Positions 42,974 through 52,456 of a DNA stretch of 64,000 bases are shown here, one piece after another (positions within the stretch are counted from its first letter, which is position 1; each line of letters begins with the position of its first letter). The translations under genes were made by a program, and so were the position numbers. The stretch comes from JAMZMI01 sp039970095 (lineage in GTDB: Bacteria; Bacteroidota; Bacteroidia; Cytophagales; Cyclobacteriaceae), in contig JBDVMP010000072.1 in NCBI GenBank assembly GCA_039970095.1, positions 1 through 64,000 of the forward strand, written 5' to 3'. The notes under the pieces were generated by a model. That model did not search any database. It worked only from the letters and a program-made list of their open reading frames with translations, and was not told where the DNA came from.

Positions 42974-45900
42974 GTCAGTCAAACTTCTCATATTTAGAAA
43001 CTGAATATCCAATACTCTTCAATATTGGGCAGGCGGCTGAATACAATCTTTATGATGACCCAGTAACGTGTCTTTTCAAGTTGAGACAGCTAGGAGAGAA
43101 GTTAACGGAATACCTTTTTGAAGAACATCATCTTGAATTTCCATATGATAACTCATTTCACAATAGACTAAAGACACTAGAGTTTGAAGGAGTTTTACCA
43201 GATCAGGTGAAGGATCTACTTCATGCTATCAAGAATAAAGGAAATATTGCTGTTCATCAGAATAAGGGAACAATTGAAGAGGCAAAAGGAGTGCTTTTTT
43301 CTTGTTTTAAAATAGCGAAATGGTTCTATCAGTCTTATTCTCAAGAGAACAAGGATGTTTCGCAAATCAAGTTTCATGTTCCAGAGAAATTAGACACCAG
43401 ACATGCTTTACATGAACTAGAGCAACAATATGCTAATCTTCAGGAGAAGTTTGATGAATTACTAGCGAGCAGAGATACCTCAGGAATCTCCCAGGAAAAG
43501 CAATCTGAAATTCAAGAAAGGTCAAGCAAGGCAGCCAAGAAAATCGACATGTCTGAGGCTGAGACACGCGAGCTGATTGATGAACAATTGCGTCAAGCTG
43601 GATGGGAAGTAGATAGTAATCGGCTCAACTATAAGTCAAATAAAACATTACCTCAACGAGGTAAGATGATTGCGATTGCAGAATGGCCATGCCAAGAAAA
43701 GTGGGCAGATTATGCCTTATTCATAGGAACAGAATTATACGGAATAGTTGAGGCCAAGAAATATGCAGCGGATATTTCTACCAACTTGAGGCAATCAAAG
43801 ATCTACGCTGAAATGGTAGAGCCGAAGCATGAGGCTAAACTTCTCGGGAAGTGGGGCGAATATCACGTGCCTTTCCTGTTTAGTACGAACGGTCGACCAT
43901 ACCTAAAACAAATAGAAACCAAGAGCGGAGTTTGGTTCCTGGATGTTCGAAATGAGTTCAATACATCAAGAGCCTTACAAGGTTGGTACAGTCCGGAAGG
44001 TTTGCAAAAACTCTACGAAAAGGATGTCAAGGAATCCGAAGAAAAGCTTAAGAATGAGCCTGTAGATCTATTAGAAAGTGAAACTGGGTTGGGTCTTCGA
44101 AAATATCAAGCAGATGCAATTAAAGCAGTCGAAAGGAAGCTCATCGAGCACCCTGAAGATCGAAGAAGTTTGATTGCAATGGCAACTGGTACAGGAAAAA
44201 CTAGGACCATCATTGGCTTGTGCTACAGGCTCATCCAGTCGAATCGGTTCAAAAGGATATTATTTCTAGTGGACAGAACCCTCTTGGCTACTCAGGCCAT
44301 TAATGCGTTTAAGGATAACAAGATCGTTGGACTAAACACCTTTTCAGAAATCTACGATGTAAAAGGTCTCAAAGATTTGGTTCCTGAATTAGATACACGA
44401 TTGCATTTTGCTACTGTGCAAGGAATGGTCAAAAGGTTGTTCTACAATGAAGGTGAGGATGTTCCATCGGTGGATCAATACGATTGTATCATCATTGATG
44501 AAGCGCATAGAGGATACTTATTAGATCGGGAAATTGATGAAGAAGATTTAGAATTCCGAGATCAGCGAGATTATGTAAGTAAGTACCGTATGGTATTAGA
44601 CTACTTTGATGCATATGCTATAGGGCTTACTGCTACACCAGCGCTGCATACCACTGAAATATTTGGTTCGGCAGTCTATACCTATTCCTATCGTGAGGCT
44701 GTTATTGACGGTTTCCTAATCGATCATGATCCACCCAATTTAATCAAGACAAAGCTTGGCGAAGAAGGCATCAAATGGGAAAAGGGAGAAAAGCCCAAGG
44801 CATTTGATAAAGAAACGAACGCGATTGTTGAGCTAGAGAAACTGGAAGATGAATTGAAGATTGAAATCACCGGATTTAACAAACTAGTCATTACCGAGAG
44901 CTTCAACAGGACGGTGATTCAACAGTTGGTCAAAGAATTAGATCCTGATGGTGATGAGAAGACTTTGATCTTTGCAGCCACCGATGAACATGCTGATCGA
45001 GTGGTTCAATATCTTAAAGAGGAGTTTGCAAAGATTGGAATCGATGTAGCAGATGACGCTATTCAAAAGATCACCGGAAAATCTTACGATCCACAGGAAC
45101 AATTGACAAGATTTAAGAACGAGAAGTATCCCAACATAGCAGTTACGGTAGATCTGCTGACAACTGGGATTGATGTTCCTGCTATCTGTAACCTTGTGTT
45201 TCTCCGTAGAATCAAATCCAGAATTCTATATGAACAAATGCTCGGTAGAGCAACCAGACGCTGTGACGAAATAGGTAAAGAGGTATTTCAGATATACGAT
45301 GCGGTGAAGATATATGAAGCATTGGAAGACTTTACCCAAATGAAGCCAGTGGTAGCCAATCCAAGTACTTCATTCCAACAACTTTCTAACGAGTTTGAAC
45401 AAATTGAAAATGAGGAAAGAGCGAAGCGTCAGGTAGAGCAGATTATTGCCAAAATTCAACGAAAAAAGAAATTCTTGAATGAGGATCATCAAGAACAATT
45501 TCAATACAATGCTAAGGGTGCAGACCCAGATGAGTTTATTGAGCGCTTAAAGCAGAACGATATAAAGACCTCAATAGATCAGATCTTACAACTATCAGGA
45601 TTGTGGAAGTTTTTAGATGAACTAAAACCTGCTCCCAATGTCATGCTTGTCTCAGAACACCAGGACGAATATGTTGCAACTGAAAAAGGGTACGGAAATG
45701 CCGAAAAACCAGAAGACTATCTTGATAATTTTAGCAAGTTCATCAAGGAGAATCAAAACAAGATTCAGGCACTGAATATTGTCTGCACGAAACCTTCGGA
45801 ATTGGATCGTAAGTCGTTGCGTGAATTGATGATTGCCTTGGATCAAGAAGGATATAATACAAAAGCATTAAACTCCGCCTGGAAGGATGCAAAGAATGAA

Positions 45901-46215
45901 GAAATTGCCGCGGATATTATCTCGTTCATCCGAACACTCTCACTGGGAAGCGAATTGATCAGTCACGAAGATCGCATCAAAGGGGCCGTGGATAAGATCA
46001 GACAAATGCGTGAATGGAACAAAGTACAAATCAAATGGATCGATCGCTTTGAGAAGCAACTACGGAAAGAAATGGTGCTAAGAGTAGAAGATTTGGATGA
46101 CTCCCCGTTCGATGATGCGGGTGGTTTCAAAAGACTAAATAAGATTTTTGAGGATCGACTGGAAGAAGTAGTCCGACAATTAAACGAAAACCTATACACA
46201 GAAGAAATAGCCTGA
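42970..46215 (+). CDS. hsdR: type I restriction enzyme subunit R (HsdR)
   Basis: The 1081-residue protein starts with a DUF4145-like helical domain (about 10-130). A PD-(D/E)XK nuclease follows (Asp247, then Glu261-Ala-Lys263 in YGIVEAKKYA). The SF2 translocase has ATGTGKT (405-411), DEAH (510-513), GLTATPAL and LLTTGIDVPAI/EQMLGRATRR motifs, and the helical C-terminus binds HsdM. It translocates and cuts unmethylated DNA with HsdM and HsdS. The operon order R-M-S is intact and the frame is complete. Confidence 0.95.
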   Translation: MSQSNFSYLETEYPILFNIGQAAEYNLYDDPVTCLFKLRQLGEKLTEYLFEEHHLEFPYDNSFHNRLKTLEFEGVLPDQVKDLLHAIKNKGNIAVHQNKGTIEEAKGVLFSCFKIAKWFYQSYSQENKDVSQIKFHVPEKLDTRHALHELEQQYANLQEKFDELLASRDTSGISQEKQSEIQERSSKAAKKIDMSEAETRELIDEQLRQAGWEVDSNRLNYKSNKTLPQRGKMIAIAEWPCQEKWADYALFIGTELYGIVEAKKYAADISTNLRQSKIYAEMVEPKHEAKLLGKWGEYHVPFLFSTNGRPYLKQIETKSGVWFLDVRNEFNTSRALQGWYSPEGLQKLYEKDVKESEEKLKNEPVDLLESETGLGLRKYQADAIKAVERKLIEHPEDRRSLIAMATGTGKTRTIIGLCYRLIQSNRFKRILFLVDRTLLATQAINAFKDNKIVGLNTFSEIYDVKGLKDLVPELDTRLHFATVQGMVKRLFYNEGEDVPSVDQYDCIIIDEAHRGYLLDREIDEEDLEFRDQRDYVSKYRMVLDYFDAYAIGLTATPALHTTEIFGSAVYTYSYREAVIDGFLIDHDPPNLIKTKLGEEGIKWEKGEKPKAFDKETNAIVELEKLEDELKIEITGFNKLVITESFNRTVIQQLVKELDPDGDEKTLIFAATDEHADRVVQYLKEEFAKIGIDVADDAIQKITGKSYDPQEQLTRFKNEKYPNIAVTVDLLTTGIDVPAICNLVFLRRIKSRILYEQMLGRATRRCDEIGKEVFQIYDAVKIYEALEDFTQMKPVVANPSTSFQQLSNEFEQIENEERAKRQVEQIIAKIQRKKKFLNEDHQEQFQYNAKGADPDEFIERLKQNDIKTSIDQILQLSGLWKFLDELKPAPNVMLVSEHQDEYVATEKGYGNAEKPEDYLDNFSKFIKENQNKIQALNIVCTKPSELDRKSLRELMIALDQEGYNTKALNSAWKDAKNEEIAADIISFIRTLSLGSELISHEDRIKGAVDKIRQMREWNKVQIKWIDRFEKQLRKEMVLRVEDLDDSPFDDAGGFKRLNKIFEDRLEEVVRQLNENLYTEEIA

Positions 46216-46216
46216 T

Positions 46217-47704
46217 ATGAGCGCGGAACAAATAGCGAAAAAGCTTTGGGACCTTTGTAATGTCCTTCGAGATGATGGAGTAACCTATCATCAGTACTTA
46301 AATGAATTGACTTATTTGCTTTTTCTGAGGCTTTCTGAAGTCAAAAAGTTCGATAAAGATATACCGGAGAAGTATCGTTGGTCTGCGCTGGTTTCTGAGA
46401 AAGACAATAAGCTGAAGTTTGATTTATATCGAGACCTACTGGCGAACATAAGTAGTCCTAAGGATGAGGAAGGGAATCCTCTACCAGTAAACCCTATGGT
46501 TGCTGAGATCTATCAAAACGCATCGACAACTCTCAGGAAACCTGTCAATCTGAGCACGCTAATCACCGAAATAAATAAGATCGATTGGCATGATGATGAC
46601 GAGCAGGATATGATTGCCACGGTATATGAAGAATTGTTGGAGAGGAACGCTGGAGAGAAAAAAAGTGGTGCAGGGCAGTATTTTACTCCAAGGCCTTTAA
46701 TCAACATAATGGTTGATCTCATGTCTCCCAAGAAGGGTGAAAAATGGAACGACCCTGCTGCAGGAACTTTTGGCTTTATGATTCAGGCGAATGAATATGT
46801 AAAAGCCAAATATGATGATTACTACGACTTAAACCAGAAAGAGCGAGAATTCCAGATCAATGAAGCTTTTACAGGATGTGAGCTCGTGCAAGATGCACAT
46901 CGATTGGCATTGATGAATGCTAAGCTCCACGGATTAGAAAGTCGAATTGAGGTCGGAGATACGATGACAGAATTGGGTAAGACCTTCAAGAATTTTGATG
47001 GCGTTTTAGCCAATCCTCCTTTTGGCACCAAGCAAGGCGGAGAGCGGCCTTCCAGAGACGACTTTACCATTAAAACCAGTAATAAGCAGCTTAACTTCCT
47101 CCAACACATCTACCGATCCCTAAGACGCGATACGGGAACAGCGAGAGCAGCTGTGGTTCTTCCGGATAATGTACTATTTGAAGACGGAGATGGCCGAAAA
47201 ATACGAAAGGACTTGATGGACAAGTGTGACTTGCATACCATTCTGAGGTTGCCCACCGGAATATTTTATGCGGCAGGTGTAAAAACTAATGTACTCTTCT
47301 TCACCCGAGGAAAAACGGAGACCGGAAACACCAAACGTGTATGGTTCTATGACATGCGTACCAATGCTCCAAGCTACGGCAAGCGAACACTTTTTACACG
47401 GGCAGCATTTGATTGCTTTGTGAAGGCTTATACTGGAAGTATTGGTTTAGATAAAGTGCGAGCAGACTATGATGGTACCATTGATGATAAGAAAAGGGAA
47501 TCAATAAAAGATGTCCGTTGGCAAAAATTCACTCGTGAAGAAATTGCCACCAAGAATGATTCTCTGGATATTGGCCTGATCGAAGATGAAAATGTGAGCA
47601 AAAACAGTGACTTGGGCGAGCCTAGTGACATTGCCAAAGAAGCAGCATCTGAATTGGATGCCATCAAAAAGGAGTTGGATCAAATCATTGAATTGCTGGG
47701 TTGA
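46217..47704 (+). CDS. hsdM: type I restriction-modification methyltransferase subunit (HsdM)
   Basis: The 495-residue N6-adenine methyltransferase has the helical HsdM N-terminal domain, FTPRPLINIMVDLM, AdoMet motif DPAAGTFGF (179-187) and catalytic NPPF (266-269). It follows HsdR by one base and overlaps HsdS by one base. It modifies the sequence chosen by HsdS and is needed for restriction too. Confidence 0.96.
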   Translation: MSAEQIAKKLWDLCNVLRDDGVTYHQYLNELTYLLFLRLSEVKKFDKDIPEKYRWSALVSEKDNKLKFDLYRDLLANISSPKDEEGNPLPVNPMVAEIYQNASTTLRKPVNLSTLITEINKIDWHDDDEQDMIATVYEELLERNAGEKKSGAGQYFTPRPLINIMVDLMSPKKGEKWNDPAAGTFGFMIQANEYVKAKYDDYYDLNQKEREFQINEAFTGCELVQDAHRLALMNAKLHGLESRIEVGDTMTELGKTFKNFDGVLANPPFGTKQGGERPSRDDFTIKTSNKQLNFLQHIYRSLRRDTGTARAAVVLPDNVLFEDGDGRKIRKDLMDKCDLHTILRLPTGIFYAAGVKTNVLFFTRGKTETGNTKRVWFYDMRTNAPSYGKRTLFTRAAFDCFVKAYTGSIGLDKVRADYDGTIDDKKRESIKDVRWQKFTREEIATKNDSLDIGLIEDENVSKNSDLGEPSDIAKEAASELDAIKKELDQIIELLG

Positions 47705-49158
47705 TGAGTGAGAAACTACCACACGGATGGGTAAATGCGGAGCTGAGTGAATTGGCAAAAGTACAAAGCGGAGGAACTCCTTCCCGTAGTAATTCTCGTT
47801 ATTGGAATGGTGAAATTCCGTGGGTTAAAATTTCTGACATCAAAGATTTATATGTTTCAGAAACGGATGAATTTATTACCCAGGAAGGTCTTGACAATTC
47901 ATCAACAAGGATTTTCCCTAAAGGCACAATTCTGTTTACAATATTTGCAACGATTGGCCGAATTGGCATTTTAGAGATAGAAGCAACCACAAACCAAGCA
48001 ATTGCTGGAATTACTCCTTCTAAATTTATTGATAGTAAGTATTTGACTTATTCATTGCTTAATCTATCAATTGCGATCCAAGGACATGGTAAAGGTGTTG
48101 CTCAAAAGAACATTAATCAGAGTATCTTGAAGAGCACTCTCATACCCATTCCACCCCTTCCCGAACAAAAGCGCATAGTCGCGAAGCTGGATGCTTTGTT
48201 TGGGCATTTGGATACCCTCAAAACCAAACTCGATCGCATCCCCGAGCTCCTCAAAAACTTCCGCCAGCAGGTGCTTACTCAGGCGGTGACAGGGAAGTTG
48301 ACGGAGGAGTGGAGAGAGGGGAAGGAATTGGAGGAAAATGGTCACAACCTGCTTAAGAGAATTTTGAAAGAGAGGCGAAAAAGGTATGAAGACCAGGTTA
48401 CGAAAGCAATTGAGAGTGGAATAAGAAAGCCTAAGAAATTAAGGGGACTTGATGATGAATACAAAGTAGATCAGGTGTCTGACGTACCAGATTCCTGGTC
48501 AAGAACAGTGGTCGATAAAATTGGGCTTGTTCAAGTGGGAGCGACTCCTTCCCGGAAAGAAAATAATTATTGGAATGGCCAAATTCCATGGGTAAGTAGC
48601 GGAGAGGTAGCAAATAACAGAATTATTGATACAGCGGAAAGAATAACTGATGAAGGTTTTAGGAATTCAAGTGTGAAATTGAACTCAAAAGGAAGTGTTT
48701 TGATTGCGATGATTGGTGAAGGTAAAACTAGGGGGCAATCAGCCATTTTGGATATAGAAGCTTGTACAAATCAGAATATTGCAGCAGTAGAATTAAATTC
48801 GAATCATGTCAAATCAGAATATTTATGGTTTCATTTCCTGGCCAATTATGAAAAGAACAGGAGTTCTGGACGAGGTGGAAACCAACCTGCGTTGAATGGT
48901 AAAAAAATCGGAGAAATATTTGTAAACCTTCCTCCTTTAGTTGAACAAGACGAAATCATAAAGCGGGTTGAATCTTTATTCGACCTGGCCGTCAAAATCG
49001 AATCACAATACCAATCGCTTAAAGCTAAAATTGACAACCTTCCTCAGGCCATATTGAATAAGGCTTTCAAAGGTGAGTTGGTTGATCAGGATCCAAATGA
49101 TGAGCCGGCTAGTGAGCTTCTGAAAAGAATCCAAAACGAGAAAGGAGGGAAGGGATGA
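47704..49158 (+). CDS. hsdS: type I restriction-modification specificity subunit (HsdS)
   Basis: From ATG 47704 the product is 484 residues with two target-recognition domains that start alike: QSGGTPSRSNSRYWNGEIPW (about residue 20) and QVGATPSRKENNYWNGQIPW (about 280). Each is followed by a conserved helix (LPEQKRIVAKLDALFGHLDTL; LVEQDEIIKRVESLFDLAVKI). Two full half-sites imply a bipartite target. Its end overlaps the ATPase gene by 4 nt, linking restriction with the next module. Confidence 0.94.
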   Translation: MSEKLPHGWVNAELSELAKVQSGGTPSRSNSRYWNGEIPWVKISDIKDLYVSETDEFITQEGLDNSSTRIFPKGTILFTIFATIGRIGILEIEATTNQAIAGITPSKFIDSKYLTYSLLNLSIAIQGHGKGVAQKNINQSILKSTLIPIPPLPEQKRIVAKLDALFGHLDTLKTKLDRIPELLKNFRQQVLTQAVTGKLTEEWREGKELEENGHNLLKRILKERRKRYEDQVTKAIESGIRKPKKLRGLDDEYKVDQVSDVPDSWSRTVVDKIGLVQVGATPSRKENNYWNGQIPWVSSGEVANNRIIDTAERITDEGFRNSSVKLNSKGSVLIAMIGEGKTRGQSAILDIEACTNQNIAAVELNSNHVKSEYLWFHFLANYEKNRSSGRGGNQPALNGKKIGEIFVNLPPLVEQDEIIKRVESLFDLAVKIESQYQSLKAKIDNLPQAILNKAFKGELVDQDPNDEPASELLKRIQNEKGGKG

Positions 49159-50759
49159 AAATTAAGAAGCTATGGGTGTCGGAGTATAAGAATCTAAAGA
49201 ATTTAGAATTCGAATTCAAGGACGGCAAACTGATCTCACTACTCGTTGGTCAAAATGGCTTTGGTAAATCAAATTTGATCGAGATTCTTACGATGATATT
49301 TCGATCACTTTTTGAGCATACGAGCCTAAAAAAAGCTAAAGAGTGGTCTGAAGAGAACAATATGCTTGAGTATGAAATCGAATATAGTTGTAAGCGAAAA
49401 CATCTTAAGATATCAGGTAAATACCAAAGCTTCGAAATAGAACAAAAGACAGAAGAAAGCTTTACTAAGTTAAATTTCACTGAGTTCTCAAAAAGTAGAA
49501 AAGAATACCTTCCGGATTACATCTTAGGCTACTACTCGGGCAATAGTCCCCGTTTGAAAAACCTAATTGAAGATATTGAAAAGGATGAAAAGAGTAAACT
49601 CAAGCAAGATCAACAGAGGGAAGGAAAGCTCAACCCTTCTTTACGTCCATTCATTTTTACTCAAGTTCATCACTCTGAAATAATCTTGTTCACCTTAGTC
49701 CTTTTTCTAAAAGACTCACGCTATCAAAAGTTTATTAATTCTCTCCTGAGGAATTACATCAATCTGGATTACGTTCATGATTTTCTCATTGAATTTAATA
49801 ATCCAGATTGGCCATTGAAAATTGGTAAAAACAACTACTCAATGGAGTATTTGTATGCCAACTTATATGATTCAGTAGAATACCCTTTCTGGCATTTAAA
49901 AGGAAAGATCAATGAGCTTTTAAATTTTCTGAATGATTATAACATAGGTGATCCCAACTATCTGGTTGCTGAAAAAAGCGAAGAAATAAGTGAATTAAAA
50001 GACGATGTAAAGGAGCTGCTCCAGTTTGATAATCCCAACGTAGAGAAAATTCTTACGGAAATCAAAGATCGATATGAAACTCCTAAAGACTTTTTTGATG
50101 CAATTGATGCATGTGAAATTGTAGGGATCATTCACCGCATTGAGACTGAAGTGTTGAAGACCAATGGGACTAATCCTATTGATTTTTATAATCTGAGCGA
50201 AGGAGAACAACAGCTGATAACAACCATTGGCTTAATTATCATCTTTTCAGAATACGATACTTTGTTCCTATTCGATGAGCCGGACACACATCTAAACCCG
50301 AAATGGCAAAGACACTACATTGACATGATTAAAGAATTTATGCCAGCAGATCATGCAGCTAATAGTCATCTGATTATTGCCACTCATAGCCCTCTCTTAG
50401 TACAGGCTGCTGATGAAAATTCAGACTTATTTTTATTTAGGTTATCAGATAATCAGGAGAAAATAATTGTGGATTATCATGATACAAGGGTACCAAATTG
50501 GAGAGTCGATCATGTCTTGTTGAGTAAATATTTTGATTTAACCAGTACAAGACCGAATAGAATTGATCCATTTATTGAAGAAAGGAAGAAAATTATAGCA
50601 AAGAAAAAGTTGACAAAAAAAGACCTGAAATTCTTGGAAGAAAGTAAAAATGAGATTGGGTATTTGCCAACTGGCGAAACAATAGAAGAATTACTAGATA
50701 AAGTCTTATTACGAGAAACTGCTGATACTTTAAGAAACAATCGTAATGATTCGAATTGA
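49155..50759 (+). CDS. ptuA: Septu-like ATPase PtuA (ABC/SMC-type AAA)
   Basis: The 534-residue protein has Walker A GQNGFGKS (32-39), an ABC signature LSEGEQQL (about 350), Walker B LFLFDEPDTHL with Asp374-Glu375 and the switch ATHSPLLVQ. A long inserted helical region separates the halves. With the HNH gene that overlaps it by 14 nt it forms the PtuA-PtuB pair of the Septu anti-phage system, in which the ATPase restrains or directs the nuclease. It is fused transcriptionally to HsdS by an ATGA overlap. Confidence 0.82.
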   Translation: MKIKKLWVSEYKNLKNLEFEFKDGKLISLLVGQNGFGKSNLIEILTMIFRSLFEHTSLKKAKEWSEENNMLEYEIEYSCKRKHLKISGKYQSFEIEQKTEESFTKLNFTEFSKSRKEYLPDYILGYYSGNSPRLKNLIEDIEKDEKSKLKQDQQREGKLNPSLRPFIFTQVHHSEIILFTLVLFLKDSRYQKFINSLLRNYINLDYVHDFLIEFNNPDWPLKIGKNNYSMEYLYANLYDSVEYPFWHLKGKINELLNFLNDYNIGDPNYLVAEKSEEISELKDDVKELLQFDNPNVEKILTEIKDRYETPKDFFDAIDACEIVGIIHRIETEVLKTNGTNPIDFYNLSEGEQQLITTIGLIIIFSEYDTLFLFDEPDTHLNPKWQRHYIDMIKEFMPADHAANSHLIIATHSPLLVQAADENSDLFLFRLSDNQEKIIVDYHDTRVPNWRVDHVLLSKYFDLTSTRPNRIDPFIEERKKIIAKKKLTKKDLKFLEESKNEIGYLPTGETIEELLDKVLLRETADTLRNNRNDSN

Positions 50760-51534
50760 TAAAAGTGGTGTACAAATACCAGACGACTTACAAATATCTG
50801 GTCAAGCTTTGAAGCTAGAGATGCAAAGAGCATATGATGCTAACCCCAATAATTATCAAGCTCAATCTCCTGATGACCCGGCTAATAAGTTTGAATTTGA
50901 TTCGAAAGTATCTGGTTCAAATGAAGTCAAAGCTGAACTTATTTATGTTCAAAATGGAAAGTGCTGCTTTTGTGAGGCGAAAATGAGACATGTTTCCGAT
51001 GGAGACGTAGAGCACTTTAGACCTAAAGGAAGATGGAAACAAGTAAATGGAACACCGATAAATTATCCAGGATACTATTGGAAGGCATATGACTGGGATA
51101 ATTTGTTTTTAGCTTGTCAACGTTGCAATGAAAGAGAGAAGCAAGACTTGTTTCCTTTGGAAATTAATTCTATTAGGGCATCAAATCATAATGTTGATTT
51201 GAGTCAGGAAAATCCAATGTTTTTAGACCCTCAGAATGACAACCCGGAAGATCATATTGAATTTAACGATCAATACGTTCGAGGCAAATCGGATAGAGGA
51301 AGAACAACTATTACAGAGTTAGGATTAGATAGGTCAGATTTGGATGCAAGGAGGGAAGAGAAATTAGATGACATAAGAGCACTAGAGGATTCGATGCTGT
51401 CTTCAATTGGTCTTCCAAATGAAGAAAGAAACAGAGAAAATTTCTTAAGAAGACTGAGTCATTATGTATCAGGAGAAGGTGAATACTCAAACATGTTTAA
51501 ATCTAATTTTAGTCAATATTTAAATCAGCTTTGA
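50746..51534 (+). CDS. ptuB: Septu-like HNH nuclease PtuB
   Basis: The 262-residue protein shows a zinc-supported HNH fold: GKCCFCEAKM (Cys73/Cys76), GDVEHFRPKGRW (His90) and NLFLACQRCNEREK (Cys124/Cys127, Asn128). This matches the TIGR02646-type HNH proteins that accompany PtuA ATPases in Septu and in some retrons. It probably cuts DNA or RNA on phage infection. The start lies inside ptuA. Confidence 0.84.
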   Translation: MIRIDKSGVQIPDDLQISGQALKLEMQRAYDANPNNYQAQSPDDPANKFEFDSKVSGSNEVKAELIYVQNGKCCFCEAKMRHVSDGDVEHFRPKGRWKQVNGTPINYPGYYWKAYDWDNLFLACQRCNEREKQDLFPLEINSIRASNHNVDLSQENPMFLDPQNDNPEDHIEFNDQYVRGKSDRGRTTITELGLDRSDLDARREEKLDDIRALEDSMLSSIGLPNEERNRENFLRRLSHYVSGEGEYSNMFKSNFSQYLNQL

Positions 51535-51536
51535 CA

Positions 51537-52454
51537 ATGGACTTATACAAACTCAATAAAGCCAAACTCGAAGAAATCAAGAACGTCCCGTTCAAACTAG
51601 AAAAGGAAATTCAATCGCTCGTTGAAGAGAATCTTGAAGTTCTGTTTGGACTAGAATTTGTCAAAAGTGAATTTCAGTTAAATGGCTTAAGAATTGACTC
51701 ACTTGGGTTTGATCAACAATCCAAATCCTTCGTAATTATTGAGTACAAAAAAGGTAAGAGCTATTCAGTTATAGATCAAGGTTATTCCTACCTGTCTTTG
51801 CTTTTGAACAATAAGGCAGATTTCATTCTAGAATATCTAGAGCGGACAAGTAAGTCTCTAAAGAAGGATGATGTAGACTGGAGCCAGTCCCGTGTCATTT
51901 TCATATCTCCTCAGTTTACCACTTATCAAAAGCAAAGTATCGACTTCAAGGATTTGCCATTTGAGCTATGGGAAATCAAGCGGTATTCCAATGATACGAT
52001 TGCCTTGAATCAACACAAATCCACGAGTCAGGAAAGTGTGAAAACGATCAGCTCTAAAGATGATAGGGCAGAGCAGGTGAGTAAAGAAATCGTGGTTTAC
52101 ACGGAAGAAGATCATCTTGTAAAAGGTAAAGAAGACATCAAGGAGATTTACAAAGAACTGAGAGATAGAATCCTTGAAATAGGTAATCTTGAAATGGTTC
52201 CTGTGAAGCAGTACATTGGGTTTAAACTACAAAAGCGTGTCGTCACGGATTTAGAAATTCAAAGGAAACAATTGAAAGTAAGAATAAACTTGAAGAAAGG
52301 CCAACTAGATGATCCAAAGGGCGTTTTTCGGGATGTTTCAGATGTTGGTCATTGGGGTATTGGAGATTATGAAGCTGCAATAGGGCCAAATGATGATCTT
52401 GATTATTTGATGAGTTTGATTAAGCAGAGCTATACTTATCACAATAGTCAATAA
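51537..52454 (+). CDS. PD-(D/E)XK-like protein with DUF5655 C-terminus
   Basis: From ATG 51537 (TTG 51531 also fits) the product is 305 residues. The N-terminal region has a nuclease-like core: LRIDSLGFD (Asp54), FVIIEYKKGKS (Glu69, Lys71) and Gln81. The C-terminal about 130 residues match DUF5655 (YKELRDRILEIGNLEMVPVK ... GIGDYEAAI). Such proteins often ride in restriction loci. It lies 2 bp after ptuB and 2 bp before the next gene. Whether it cuts DNA or only binds it is open. Confidence 0.75.
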   Translation: MDLYKLNKAKLEEIKNVPFKLEKEIQSLVEENLEVLFGLEFVKSEFQLNGLRIDSLGFDQQSKSFVIIEYKKGKSYSVIDQGYSYLSLLLNNKADFILEYLERTSKSLKKDDVDWSQSRVIFISPQFTTYQKQSIDFKDLPFELWEIKRYSNDTIALNQHKSTSQESVKTISSKDDRAEQVSKEIVVYTEEDHLVKGKEDIKEIYKELRDRILEIGNLEMVPVKQYIGFKLQKRVVTDLEIQRKQLKVRINLKKGQLDDPKGVFRDVSDVGHWGIGDYEAAIGPNDDLDYLMSLIKQSYTYHNSQ

Positions 52455-52456
52455 CC

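Noticed and set aside
49155..51534. Retron interpretation of the PtuA/PtuB pair
   Set aside because: Some retrons use these effectors, but no reverse transcriptase or structured msr/msd region is present; Septu is the simpler reading.
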